A DNA stretch of 64,000 nt from assembly GCF_949628265.1 (NCBI RefSeq), contig NC_088787.1, positions 25,410,501 through 25,474,500 on the forward strand. Reading direction: 5' to 3'. Below are positions 1-10,143 of this stretch, piece after piece; within the stretch, counting starts at the first letter, position 1, and each line of letters begins with the position of its first letter. The notes under the pieces were generated by a model, which saw nothing but the letters and a program-made list of their open reading frames with translations, was not told where the DNA came from and did not search any database. This stretch comes from Cloeon dipterum. Lineage: Eukaryota; Arthropoda; Insecta; Ephemeroptera; Baetidae. A program made the position numbers and the translations under genes.

Positions 1-1147
1 ATGCCCATGAGACCCAATACTAAGGTTTGGCTTCATGGAAGCACTCCTCTGGCGTTAAATTTTTTTTATGAAAATATACGTGTTTGATGAAAATAATAAA
101 TAATTTAATTTCGGTTAATATGCTGGGTTTCCTTATTAGTGTCATCAAATTGATAAGTTTAAAATTTTCTATATTTGCATGCTAATATAATTTTCTGATG
201 ATGGTTCATATCCCGTTTCAAAATGGGGTATGCATGGGCATCGCCCAAGGTTTGACGCATGGGGAAATTTGCATAACCTTATTTATATGTTTACAATAAT
301 TCCACATAAAAGGCTTTGAGTAGTTATTTTAAACTGACAAAATGACATTGAAATATAGATATTTTAATTGATTTTCTACGTTCTACGGGGAAAACAACGA
401 GATGGTGTTTTCCCCATTCAATTTTTCACCGCTTCACTGCTTCATTTAATTTTGCAATTTTAATTTCCATTCAAATTCTACCAACTTCATAAAAATTGTA
501 TTAAAATACCCTACTTATTCATATTCAAAGTGAATTAATTATCATTCATAATTTTCCAATTTATAAAAGTTGTTGAATACTTACTGTCTTTGTTAAGCAG
601 AAAATATATTTATGGTCAAATATAATAAATAAAGTTAATGAAGTTGCCGCTTCAAACTAAAAACATTCATTGCAATGTATATTTAAAATTTTGAGGATAG
701 ACATGTATTTACTCGATTTGCATGCCATGGATATCACTAATTGTTCTGTGTCAATCAGATATATCATTATGAACCTTAAGACAATTTGTAATTGTAGATT
801 TTGTTGTGAACGGTGTGTAAAGTATCATATTTTGAAATGTTCAACAAAAATAATGAGTCTAAGAGAAGCAGCAAAGAGTTGTGAAAATTGATACAGACGA
901 TTGCGTTTAATAAATTATTTACTAAAATGTATTTTTTAAAACTAGAATATTATATCTTATTTTTATTATTATCGATTTTACTACTGCTTGTGATTTGCAA
1001 TGATCAGATAATTTTCCTCTTTTAAGTCTGAAATGGAATATGTCAGTTAAAAGGCCTCTTAATTTTGTGCATGCAAAAGTTTGAATTGAAACGGAATTAT
1101 CTCTCACGCAGAGCTAACAGACGTTGCGTTTGGCGCACTGGTTTCAG
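1..1147. other. AT-rich non-coding, probably the last intron of the plus-strand gene ending at 1564
   Basis: There is no coding exon here that I can support. The stretch ends in a usable splice acceptor (CACTGGTTTCAG, ending at 1147), so most of it is probably intron of the gene whose terminal exon follows. The first 90 bases are open in frame 1 (starting ATGCCCATGAG) but lack a donor or family similarity, and the window edge prevents any call. Confidence 0.45.
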
Positions 1148-1564
1148 GTGAAGCAGCAACTGCCGTTGAAGCTGGCCAAGCTTGGCAGCGGGCTGAGCTC
1201 GACGTCGAGCAGCGCATCCCTCCTGCAGCAGCAGCAGACTCAGTCACACGGCGTGCAGCAGATGCTGCCAATGAAGCTGAGCCAGGGCGAGGGTCAAGGG
1301 CGGGTGGGCATGGTCGGCTCGCCGGGCAGCGGCTACCAGCGGCTCAGCTCGAACAGCTTCGGCCCTGCGTCGGTCAGCCCGAAGGAGGCCGGTGGCGGCC
1401 ACGCGGCCAGCGCGCCCACGCACGTGCGCACCGGCAGCAGTCCGGCCATGATGCAGCAGCACCCGGTCGCCGTCGGTGCCACGCTGCCCTGGGCCAACAC
1501 TGAGGCGAAGAGTAACTCGAAGGCGTCGCCAAAATCCAGCGAGGAGGAGGTCATCTACTTCTAA
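1148..1564 (+). CDS. terminal coding exon of an unidentified gene, Gln/Ser/Gly-rich C-terminus
   Basis: This is a partial gene: only its last coding exon lies in the window. The exon follows the acceptor TTTCAG at 1142-1147 and reads 138 codons in phase 0 from VKQQLPLKLAKLG to the stop TAA at 1562-1564; the last residues are SEEEVIYF. It is rich in Ser, Gly, Gln and Pro, with a QQQQ run and no folded domain, so it looks like a disordered C-terminal tail. GC content is far above the flanks and third codon positions are mostly C or G, as in the other real exons here. Polyadenylation signals follow at 1767 and 2094. I do not recognise the family. The in-frame ATG at 1124 lies in the intron and is not the start. 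Antisense ORFs over this exon are shadows. Confidence 0.7.
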   Translation: MKQQLPLKLAKLGSGLSSTSSSASLLQQQQTQSHGVQQMLPMKLSQGEGQGRVGMVGSPGSGYQRLSSNSFGPASVSPKEAGGGHAASAPTHVRTGSSPAMMQQHPVAVGATLPWANTEAKSNSKASPKSSEEEVIYF

Positions 1565-2093
1565 GGAGCTTCTTCCACACTAAACACTTAATTGTCTCTC
1601 TCAAGCAGGCCTAACGTTTGTCCGCGCCTTTTTTACGTCTTTGTTTTAATCGCTTTCTTATATACATATTGTATACACGTACACAAGCATTCCGACTGTC
1701 TCTTTTAACTTGTTTGTTTTTTTCGAGGAGGAAAGGAAACCAGCAGGATCTTTACAACTTGCTCGCAATAAATACAAGTATGCTCGCGTTTTGTGTTGTA
1801 TCGCATAGGCATTCCGCAATAACCGTGACATCAATTGAAGAACTGTGAATTGTATGAACTTAGACGTAATATTTATTTTGTCACCGATGTTCTGTTTTCC
1901 GGTCTCTCTCGAACCTTGAGTTTTATTGTTGACAAAAGTGTTGCTTCTTTTGAGAACCGTTCAATCTTCAATTGTAAACAGAATGATTAATTTTCCAAAC
2001 AAAGCACTGTATACTCCAATCATTCCATGGAGCAGTATGGATATTCGTATATTTTCTCTTTCGCTCTTCACTAATAGTTCTGTAATAAGATCC

Positions 2094-2104
2094 AATAAAA
2101 ATAA
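2094..2104 (+). promoter_or_regulatory. overlapping polyadenylation signals for the plus-strand gene
   Basis: Two overlapping AATAAA hexamers (2094-2099 and 2099-2104) about 530 bases after the stop at 1564. A single earlier AATAAA at 1767 is an alternative. Confidence 0.45.
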
Positions 2105-2242
2105 ACATAAAATTTATGAATATAAGTACATTCTTTTATTTTTTTCAATAACCAAAAAATCCTGACAGTTGGAATCTTATTCCAAATGGGGGACAGTTAA
2201 TTTTCAGTCTGATCAAAGAAAAGTTTACATTAATGAAGTAAG

Positions 2243-2248
2243 TTTATT
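2243..2248 (-). promoter_or_regulatory. polyadenylation signal of the TBC1D15/17 gene
   Basis: AATAAA on the minus strand (TTTATT on plus) 73 bases downstream of the stop codon at 2321-2323; the nearest canonical signal after the stop. Confidence 0.5.
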
Positions 2249-2320
2249 GTGTACAGCACTTCTAAAATATGTAAGGTGCAGATACATAAAAATAGATCCT
2301 AAAACAAGCGAGTAACTGAC

Positions 2321-5300
2321 TTAGAGGAAAGAGTAAGAAATGGCTTTTTCGAAAGCGTCGTCTTCATCGTCGCTTGGTGTGACGTGTGCATCTTTGAAGT
2401 GCTCCTCTTGTTCGGCTGCGCTTGCATCCACCGACACGGCCAGCCCAAGGGTCAGGCACGCCATTTTCGGCAGCTTCTCAGCGTTAGCTTGCAGCTGCAG
2501 GTACATGGCCTCCGCCTTGCAGAGCATGGCGTCCCGGTCGATATTCATCGACAAACTGTTCACATGCTGCAACACACAAAAAATGCATTAGTTTCAAGTG
2601 TAATGACAGACGTTTGAACAGATAAAATTGAAACACAAGAATTTTCCTGAATATTGTGTATATAAGAGAACTAATATATCAAATAATGGAGTAGTTCTTA
2701 GGATAATTTAAGAAAAATTGATGATTTTATGTTAAATGCTACATTAAAATACTTAATATTTAAGTTAATCTGATGTGCAGTCTGATATTTTAAAATTTTT
2801 GGTACGGTTTTGCTATTTTGAATACATTTAATGAAATTCTGAAGGTTAATGATCTGCAAAAAAGTGATAGCTTACAGCAAGGATGTCGGAGAGTCCATTA
2901 TCATTTGCCATGATTTGTTCACGCTCAGTCTCAAGAATCGCAATGCAGAAAAGGAGGTGGAAGTTGGGGCATGGTAGGCCGGTCCAGAAAACCTGCGAAA
3001 AAAATTACACGCCTGGTCTCAAATTAAAAAAAACTAGAGCAAACCTCCCAGATGATCATGATGTCCTCGTTTGAGAACTCCCTCTTGAAGAGAACAAGTA
3101 GCCATCGGAAGCAGAAGAACAGGTTGCCAGATTCGTGGGCGTTCAGGTAGTTGGCCAGCTCTGGATCCAAAATCTGCAGCAGACAGGCCAGCTGCAGAAG
3201 CTGCTCCTTCATACTTGTCTGCTCCATCATGAAATTGCCCATCTGATAGACGGAGGCAAAAGTCTTAGAACTAGATTGTGATGAGGAGAGTGGAAATTAA
3301 CGCACCGTGCGATCCATGAACCCTACGAAGCACCAAAACGCGTCAGGCTCGTTGTCCATAAGCATGAGAATGGGACTGAGAAGGTCACTCATGCCCTGCA
3401 CGTAACCCAGGTCGAAATTGTACATCATGTAGCTCATGAGGATGTTGTTTAAGCTGTCAAGGTGTGGATTCCGGTCACCAGCAAAATATTCAAAGGTGCG
3501 GTCTGTCCGGTTAACATCTTTGCCTGTAATATGATAATGCGTAATGAATTTAATTATTTCGTGACACAATACTTTTCCGGAATTGATGTTTTGCTAACGC
3601 ATATTTAAAACAAGTCTTGACATTACCAATTTTTCTGCGATTTCTTATTACTTAGCTTAGTATAAACCTTGAACTTACTTATCAGACTTTTTCTATCACG
3701 GAATAACGAAAAGCGCTCCTCTTGACCAGGAGTGATGCTCTGCCATTGCTGGCAAAGGGTTTGGTACTCTTTGATTTTCATCCTCCTCAGTTCTGCTGCT
3801 TCAGTGTGATTTAATCTGAAGGGTAGGTAGTTCAGCAAGTATTTCCAAACGTCGTATCGAAGTGAATGATCAATGCCCTAAAATAATTTGATTTATTGTT
3901 TTTAATTATAGGGTAACAGAAGAAAGCTCACCCCTCGGAATATGGTCTGCAGAAGACTTGCGACTCTGGAGATGGTGCCGTCATCATTTGCATGCCTCAT
4001 CCACTCCTCAACCGATAAAGGAGGTCCTCTCATGACCTCAGGTCTGAAAATGAAAGTAAAACATTAAAGATTGATTAAATTCAGTTAGTGGAAGGTAACT
4101 TCTATTTAAAACTTGTGTTTGTTAAATTTAATCAGAGCTAGATGTTTGGAAAAAAATGTTGAAAACCGTAAAATTTTTGTGAAACAAATAAAACTATTTT
4201 TTAAACTAACAAACAAACATTGGATGAAATCTTGAGAAATTCCTGTTTTAAATATTTGATTATTTAGTGTCAATTTATGAATAGTAATAATTTATATTGA
4301 TTATAGCTAGCAAAAGGAATTCTAATACAATTAACGATTTAGAGAAGGAATTAAGTTTTATGATTTTTTACCAACCTCGGTGACATGCCCAATGAGGGCT
4401 GCTGAGGGGTGGTTGCGATCACCTCATACTCCTCACCGTGCGAGAGGCCGTGGTTAATATTAGACGCACCCTCTGGCCGCGCAGAACCGGTCAGGCCAGA
4501 GGCCACCGCACCAGTTAATTTCGAAAAGGCGGTTAGCGTCGTCTCAAAGGGTCTGTCATGCAGGTCTTTCATGAAGCGAGCAACCAAATTGCCTTGCTCC
4601 CCAAACAGATCCAACTCTGCAAACGATTTGCTCAGTTCGCGGTTCACACTACCCTGAAACCAAACATTTAGACGTTAGGCTAAGTCAAAACAAGTAATTG
4701 AACTCAGAGCGCTGTTACGAAAGCACAATAGGTGAAAATGTTATCGTGAATACCTTGACGTAGTATTTTTGCCTGGATCGACGCGACTTTTCCAAAATAG
4801 CATAGCTTTTGAAAGAAGAAATAAAGTTGTAGGCATCGCCGTTCTGGAAATCGACATCAAAGGTGGTGTTGTCTTTGAGGTCGAAGAACATTTTGTTTGA
4901 GTTCCGCCTCAGCTGTAGACTTTTCAAGTCGTTTAAGTTGATCCAAATTTTCTTTGACTCCAATTTCTCATCTGATTAATAGAAAATATTAATGTATATT
5001 AGCATATAAGCAAGTAATAAGTCCAGAATGAAATTTACCATTTCCTGGACTATGCTTAGGTTTCTCTGTATTGACAACTTCCCACTCAGTTGGGTCCGAT
5101 TCAACCCGTAGGCTTTTCTCCTCAGGCACCCACAGGATCCAACGATCATTGTTCTAAATAATCATAAAAAATCCTATTTAACATTAAAACTAAGAAATGC
5201 TCCCTCAAATCCTAACAATTGTCTTTAATTTTTTTTTTTAATTTCACCAATGTTTTGCAGGTTTTGGAGCAAAAACATGCCGCAAAAACACGTTTTTTTA

Positions 5301-5740
5301 ATTCCCAAAACATTCTCTAGCAGCATGATTAAGCGAAATGGGCATGCAAATATTTAACAAATTTGACACTGCAATTAACAACAGAGCATTTCAAGTGTTT
5401 GAAAATTAAAACACTAAAAGTAAAGGATAATAACTTATTATGTTATTTTACTAGTTAGTTCTTTGTAATATTTTTGGAATTAAATTAAATTTGGATATTA
5501 CATGTTCCAGAATGTGCATGGTTCCGGAAGATATAAAGCTGATGAAATTGGCGGAGGAACCGGCAGCCTCGCGTTCCCCATACCTGTCCAGACGTCTGAT
5601 GATCACTCCATGGTGGTTGTACACCTCCTGAATTACATAAATTTTTATAATAAAACATGCAATAATAACCAGGAAAAATCGAACCTTTGCTTCATCAGGC
5701 GCCTTGTCCATTGTATGTAGTTCAGTGCTATCGAGCCCAG
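2321..5740 (-). CDS. TBC1D15: TBC1 domain family member 15/17-type Rab GTPase-activating protein (complete)
   Basis: GTPase-activating protein for Rab GTPases (TBC1D15 acts on Rab7, at mitochondria-lysosome contacts). Coding exons, 5' to 3': 5711-5685, 5627-5502, 5153-5039, 4971-4754, 4653-4376, 4043-3932, 3877-3679, 3523-3306, 3242-3045, 2992-2876, 2566-2321. All phases fit and give 617 residues; human TBC1D15 is about 690. The N-terminal half carries the family's Rab-binding region (EWEVVNTEK near residue 77; FSKLTGA near 200). The TBC domain runs from IFRGG (about 288) to about 500, with the arginine finger ISKDVNR (Arg364) and glutamine finger YVQGMSD (Gln401) intact. The tail is acidic (SDDEDD). 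I chose ATG 5711 because it starts MDKAPDEAK in good context (ACAATGG) inside an exon whose acceptor lies at 5741, implying a further upstream non-coding exon. The donor after exon 5 (GAG|GTTGGT at 4375) is weak but is the only one that keeps phase. Confidence 0.95.
3306..4043 (-). other. TBC1D15: catalytic core exons of the TBC domain
   Basis: Three consecutive exons (4043-3932, 3877-3679, 3523-3306) encode the start of the TBC domain and both catalytic fingers. The Arg-finger Ser359 codon is split across the intron at 3524-3678 (A|GC), giving SLI-S-KDVNRTDRT. The glutamine finger YVQG follows 35 residues later. Both catalytic residues are present, so the protein should be an active GAP. Confidence 0.9.
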
Positions 5741-6722
5741 CTGTTTGATATAAAATTAGATCCATTAATATTTAAACAGACAATATTTTCTCTTGCTTCA
5801 ATAGAATGAAATATTGACAGTCATTGATCTCAGTCAAAAGACGCAGTTATATTTGAACAAAATGAGATTAAGATTAAAGTGATAGACGCGGAAGAATATT
5901 AAAGCGATTAATCACAAATTTGATAAATATCAAAATCATGTTATTCAGCGCTCTGGTTTTACTGCTTATTGCGTAATAAATGAGTCAAGCAAACCAAGTC
6001 AACAACAAACACTGTGTGCTATGATATGATATATGTATATATGCTTTCAAGGATGCGAAGTTCAACAAGATAAAGCCAATTACAAGCTATGTCGTTAACT
6101 ATAGCAACCTGATAAAAATACGATGGCACCGCGCTGATTTCTCCAAGCCTCCCTCACTCGGGGGTGACCAGGTGAAAGTTTGAGGAATCCTTCCTTCTCC
6201 TGTGCAAATTGTTAAGTGCTGACGCTGAACGATTAGGTCGAATTCAGGTTGCTGACTGAAAAGATAAAAGATGAGGACAGGTTTTCCTGGAGGTGTACCA
6301 CCTCTTTCTTGTTATGGTTTTCGTTAAGTGTTAAAAGACACATCAAGTTCGTCTGCGTTTGTCTTTCGAGTGTTGGCAACAATGATTTAAATGGAGGAGT
6401 GTGCAAGTGACGCACCCTTAATAATTGTCTGTAATTTAACCAATCAGAACTGGGTGTGTGGCCACATTGTTTGCGGAGTGGGGACACGGGCGCAGGCATT
6501 GGACATTTCCTAAAGTCAGCGCCTTTTAATTTTAGCCTACTCCTTAATGTACTACCCATTTTCGTATTTCGTATTCAATATTATCATACCACGGTCACGA
6601 TTGGCACCGGCTAGAGATTTCGCTCAAATTAATTTTTGGTTTTCAAGACAGCTTGATCCTGGAAAGTGGAGCACTGCAATACACAATTAGACTCGTCGAC
6701 TTAATATTTTTCTTCTATTGAA
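5741..6722. promoter_or_regulatory. divergent intergenic region between TBC1D15/17 (-) and STOML2 (+), with 5' UTRs
   Basis: About 1 kb separates the two start codons (5711 minus, 6723 plus). The TBC1D15/17 first coding exon is preceded by a splice acceptor (ATCAAACAG), so a non-coding exon of that gene must lie in or beyond this stretch. A GC-richer part at about 6120-6500 is the most likely promoter core; I see no clear TATA box. The 108-codon minus-strand frame at 6233-6559 shows no family likeness and I do not call it a gene. Confidence 0.5.
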
Positions 6723-9700
6723 ATGGCACTCTTAGCTTCTTCGAGGGTATGAGTTTAATTTTAATACACATGTTTCTACGTAAAAATTGGCCAGAAAGTT
6801 ATGATTGGCATAATGAAACTTTATTTTATGAAATGTTCAGAAATGTTTGCAAAATCAGCAAGCACTGCCTTACCTTAATTTATGTGCAGTTGTAGATGTG
6901 TATGACGAAATGTATGATACCTTTTTTAACATTTTCAGTTGGTGATGCTTGGAGTGAGGAATGCTGCTCATCCTGTTGCAAGGATCAACGTGCCTAAGCA
7001 AAACTTGAGATCATCCTTAATTTACAATGGAGTTCAAGTCAGGTGTAAGGGATACGCGCCAATCAATCTGGGAGTGATGTTTGTTCCTGAGCAAGAGGTC
7101 TGAGTTTAAAATTATCAAATAAAGATTATATTAACTAACGAATTATGCGAATTACATATTATGTAACTTCAGGCTTGGATTGTCGAGAGGTTTGGAAAGT
7201 TTCACAGGATTCTCCAACCAGGCCTCAACTTCCTCATTCCTGTCGTGGACAGAATCAAATACGTGCAGTCACTAAAAGAAATCGCCATTGACATTCCATC
7301 GCAGAGTGCAATCACGTCAGGTACATACATTCTTTGAATTTTTACTTCTTGCTGTGAAGCCTGGGTCATATTTATCTTAAATTTATAGACAACGTTACCT
7401 TGAGTTTGGATGGAGTCCTCTTCCTTAGAATTCTAGATGCCTTCAAAGCGAGTTACGGTGTGGAAGACCCTGAATTTTCCATCACACAATTAGCACAAAC
7501 TACGATGAGGTGTAGATAAATTGGCTGGCTGCTTTACGAGATTTTAATTAGCAAGCTTTTTGCAGATCTGAGTTGGGAAAATTGTCTCTGGACAAAATTT
7601 TCCACGAAAGAGAGTCACTGAACGTGTCTATTGTGGAGTCTATCAACAAAGCTGCACTCTCCTGGGGAATCACTTGTCTTCGATATGAAATCCGTTAGTA
7701 AAAACTTAATAATATTTACAGCTGAAAAATCTGAAGTACTAAGTGAATCCAGAATGTTGTATCGTATTTTAAAAATAATCATGTTGAGGTGATCGCCTGG
7801 TCTTCAAATTTAAATAACATAACTACTCCTATTTCCTCTAAGCATTTATAAAACCTGATTACTATTATGAGTGTCCTATTCGACAGGTGACATCATCCTG
7901 CCTGCCAGGGTGAAGGAAGCCATGCAGATGCAGGTGGAAGCGGAGCGGCGCAAGCGAGCTACCATCCTTGAATCCGAGGGAGTGCGGACAGCAGATATCA
8001 ATGTAGCCGAGGGCAAACGCCAGTCGCGTATTTTGGCATCTGAGGCCGATAAGCAGGAGCAGATCAACAGAGCAGCTGGTGAGGCCACAGCAATCATGGC
8101 TGTTGCTGAGGCTAAAGCCAAAGGCATCAAACTCGTTGCTGAGTCTCTGAAGTCGCAGGTGAGTTGGTGTACTGCATCATCGTTTGAATGTGTGGTTCAA
8201 GCACTTCTATTGATCTAGTTTTCAATCTAAATTTCAGCTTATTTGAATCAAATTTTTAAGAAACCAATTAGATCAATCCAATTGGCTAACGTTTTACTTG
8301 GAGCTGGAACGTCTCGACTCGCTTTTTCAAATTTATTTTATTTTCTATGGACCTTATTTTCTCCCACTTACTTTTCTCTGTGATCATTCTATTTAATTTC
8401 AATCTTTTTTATTTGACGTCCTCTGCCGCACATTACGGACATTTTAGTTTACATGACTTTATTTGTGTCTCTGTATTTCTGTCACTCACTCGTTTCCACC
8501 GCTCCCCAGGCATTCTTCTCAGTTTTAAGGCAATGGGAGATATTTGAGCATTTCTGCAATATATTACTGCCTGCCCACTGACAGCAATGGCAAAAGGTGG
8601 TTAGTAAATCTGCTTGAAATGCTCAGAAAGTTCACTCCAACTCGTCACATGCTGGTTTTCGCACCTTTCCAGCGGTTTTAGGGACAAACGTTTAAATCGA
8701 AGATAAAGTGAAAATATTGCCACTTAGGGCCTTATTGTAAGCTCCTCTGCGGCTACTCAGGCCCCATGTTATCCGCTTGGCGGTGTGATTGACCCCTCGG
8801 TAAGCTCATATCCCACGGGATGTGCTGAGCAGAGGCTCAAGGAAATAATCCAGAATATATTAAATATATTTTAGCAATCTTGAACTAATTTTCATTGCCT
8901 TCTATTATTTTTTATTGCAACAATAGAAAAAACACAATTTTCTCAAACTAGTATTTTCCATACAGCAAGGTAACAAAGCTGCCAGCCTGACCGTGGCTAG
9001 TGATTACGTGGACGCGTTTAGGCACTTGGCCAAAACCAACAACACAATCATCCTTCCGGCTAACGCAGGAGATGTTAGCAATGCGGTTGTTCAGGTTAGT
9101 AATCAGTAAAATTTAAATAAAAAATTTTTGACTTTTTTCAAATGTGTGAAAATATTTTATTATGTTCCTGAGAAAATAGTTTTGATTAAATCGAGGCCTA
9201 ATTAATTAAGAGAGATATTATCCAGGCTGGAATGAAAGTTGAACTTTCCTCATCATTAAAAATCGTTAAATTTATTTTACAATGGCTACTCCCATAGGCC
9301 AATAACAATAACAATGGATGGATGGCTAGCAAGCCGAATAATTGTATAAAGAACAAAAAATATTACATACTCTCTTTCGGTGCATTAGCTGTTTTGGCCT
9401 TGTAGGCCTCATCAATAGTATAGTAGCCATTGTAAAATCAAATTAATAGTTAAATTCACCCCCATAAGGGTTTTCATTTCAAGTTAAAGAATAGTCTACA
9501 ACTTTCGCCATATATTCATATGAAATCTTAAATTACAAGATCAATCCCTGTCATTTCAAGCCCCTTTGACACATATTTTTAATAAAAGATGAAAGTGTCT
9601 TAACAGTTTTTGAAAATGCAATAGGGTATAAGTTAAAAGCGCCCAAAATTCTCATTTCATTGATCCTTATTGTCGGCTGATCCCTGTCGTCATCTTATGT

Positions 9701-10092
9701 CTTACAATTATTATTACTCATCGATTAACGACCAAAACCAATCAGTGACTAACTCATAATTATCAGTTGCGTGTCGTTCAAGCGCAGATCTTATTGCTAG
9801 AAACTTGAGTTCAATGTAACTCTTTATATAAATCTGGTTAGTAAAATTGATCAAGATTCTAGTAGGAATAGATTAAATTGAAATAGCTATTCCTCTTCTC
9901 TTCTAGAGATGTAACCGAATTTGAATTTTCCTTCCTCAGGCGATGTCCATCTTCAAACAGTTGAATCAAGGCAACAGTGGTGCCTCTTCATCTGAGCTGC
10001 CTGACTTAGCGGAGTACTACAGCGATGATGAGGAACGAGCCCAGGCGCAGCTCAGAGCTGCCAAGAAGACTGGCAAGCCAACCATAAATTAG
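6723..10092 (+). CDS. STOML2: stomatin-like protein 2, mitochondrial (complete)
   Basis: Inner-mitochondrial-membrane scaffold of the SPFH/band 7 family, which binds cardiolipin and prohibitins and organises respiratory and protease complexes. Coding exons: 6723-6746, 6939-7097, 7173-7320, 7389-7509, 7566-7693, 7887-8158, 8966-9094, 9940-10092. Phases fit throughout and give 377 residues; human STOML2 is 356. The N-terminus (MALLASSRLVMLGVRNAA) is basic and lacks acidic residues, as expected for a mitochondrial presequence. The SPFH domain begins at MFVPEQEAWIVERFGKFH and runs through GLNFLIPVVDRI and the LRYEIRDIILP motif. It is followed by the long helical coiled coil (VEAERRKRATILESEG, ILASEADKQEQINRAAGEA) and the C-terminal LTVASDYVDAF segment. 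ATG 6723 is the first Met of the reading frame. AATAAA follows the stop by 45 bases. Introns 6 and 7 (0.8 kb each) are unusually long for this gene and carry repeat material. Confidence 0.96.
8159..8965 (+). other. STOML2: STOML2 intron 6, with a GC-richer island near 8720-8845
   Basis: 807-base intron. Most is AT-rich, but about 120 bases around 8720-8845 are GC-richer and contain CCTCTGC and a matching GCAGAGG 85 bases later, so the segment could fold into a stem. No known RNA family is recognisable; it could be an old mobile-element fragment. Confidence 0.35.
9274..9438. repeat. 165-bp inverted-repeat element in STOML2 intron 7
   Basis: A perfect 17-base inverted repeat: ATTTTACAATGGCTACT at 9274-9290 and its reverse complement at 9422-9438. 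The arms enclose about 130 bases. The arm sequence recurs almost exactly at 14339-14355 in R7BP intron 4, so it belongs to a dispersed family. Size and structure suggest a MITE-like non-autonomous element; I could not define target-site duplications. Confidence 0.6.
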
Positions 10093-10137
10093 CAGGAAAA
10101 TGCTTCAAAAAAGCGAGGAAAGTGTGGACTGTTTCTA

Positions 10138-10143
10138 AATAAA
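10138..10143 (+). promoter_or_regulatory. STOML2: polyadenylation signal of STOML2
   Basis: AATAAA 45 bases after the TAG stop at 10090-10092. Confidence 0.65.

Larger units (their letters stand above)
1565..2320. other. convergent 3' UTRs of the 1148-1564 gene (+) and the TBC1D15/17 gene (-)
   Basis: AT-rich sequence between two convergent stop codons. On the plus strand AATAAA occurs at 1767-1772 and as an overlapping pair at 2094-2104. On the minus strand AATAAA lies at 2243-2248, 73 bases past the TBC1D15/17 stop. The two 3' UTRs therefore almost abut or slightly overlap. Open frames here are short and have AT-rich random composition. Confidence 0.55.

Noticed and set aside
1..90. Frame starting at the first base (MPMRPNTKVWLHGS)
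   Set aside because: Truncated by the window edge, no donor follows the coding-like part, and it runs into AT-rich sequence with a stop.
1244..1554. Two minus-strand open frames (72 and 73 codons) over the Gln-rich terminal exon
   Set aside because: They are antisense shadows of a GC-rich plus-strand exon that has a splice acceptor, stop and poly-A signals.
2340..2617. Plus-strand frames of 83 and 77 codons
   Set aside because: Antisense to the terminal exon of TBC1D15/17, whose frame, splice acceptor and family similarity are clear.
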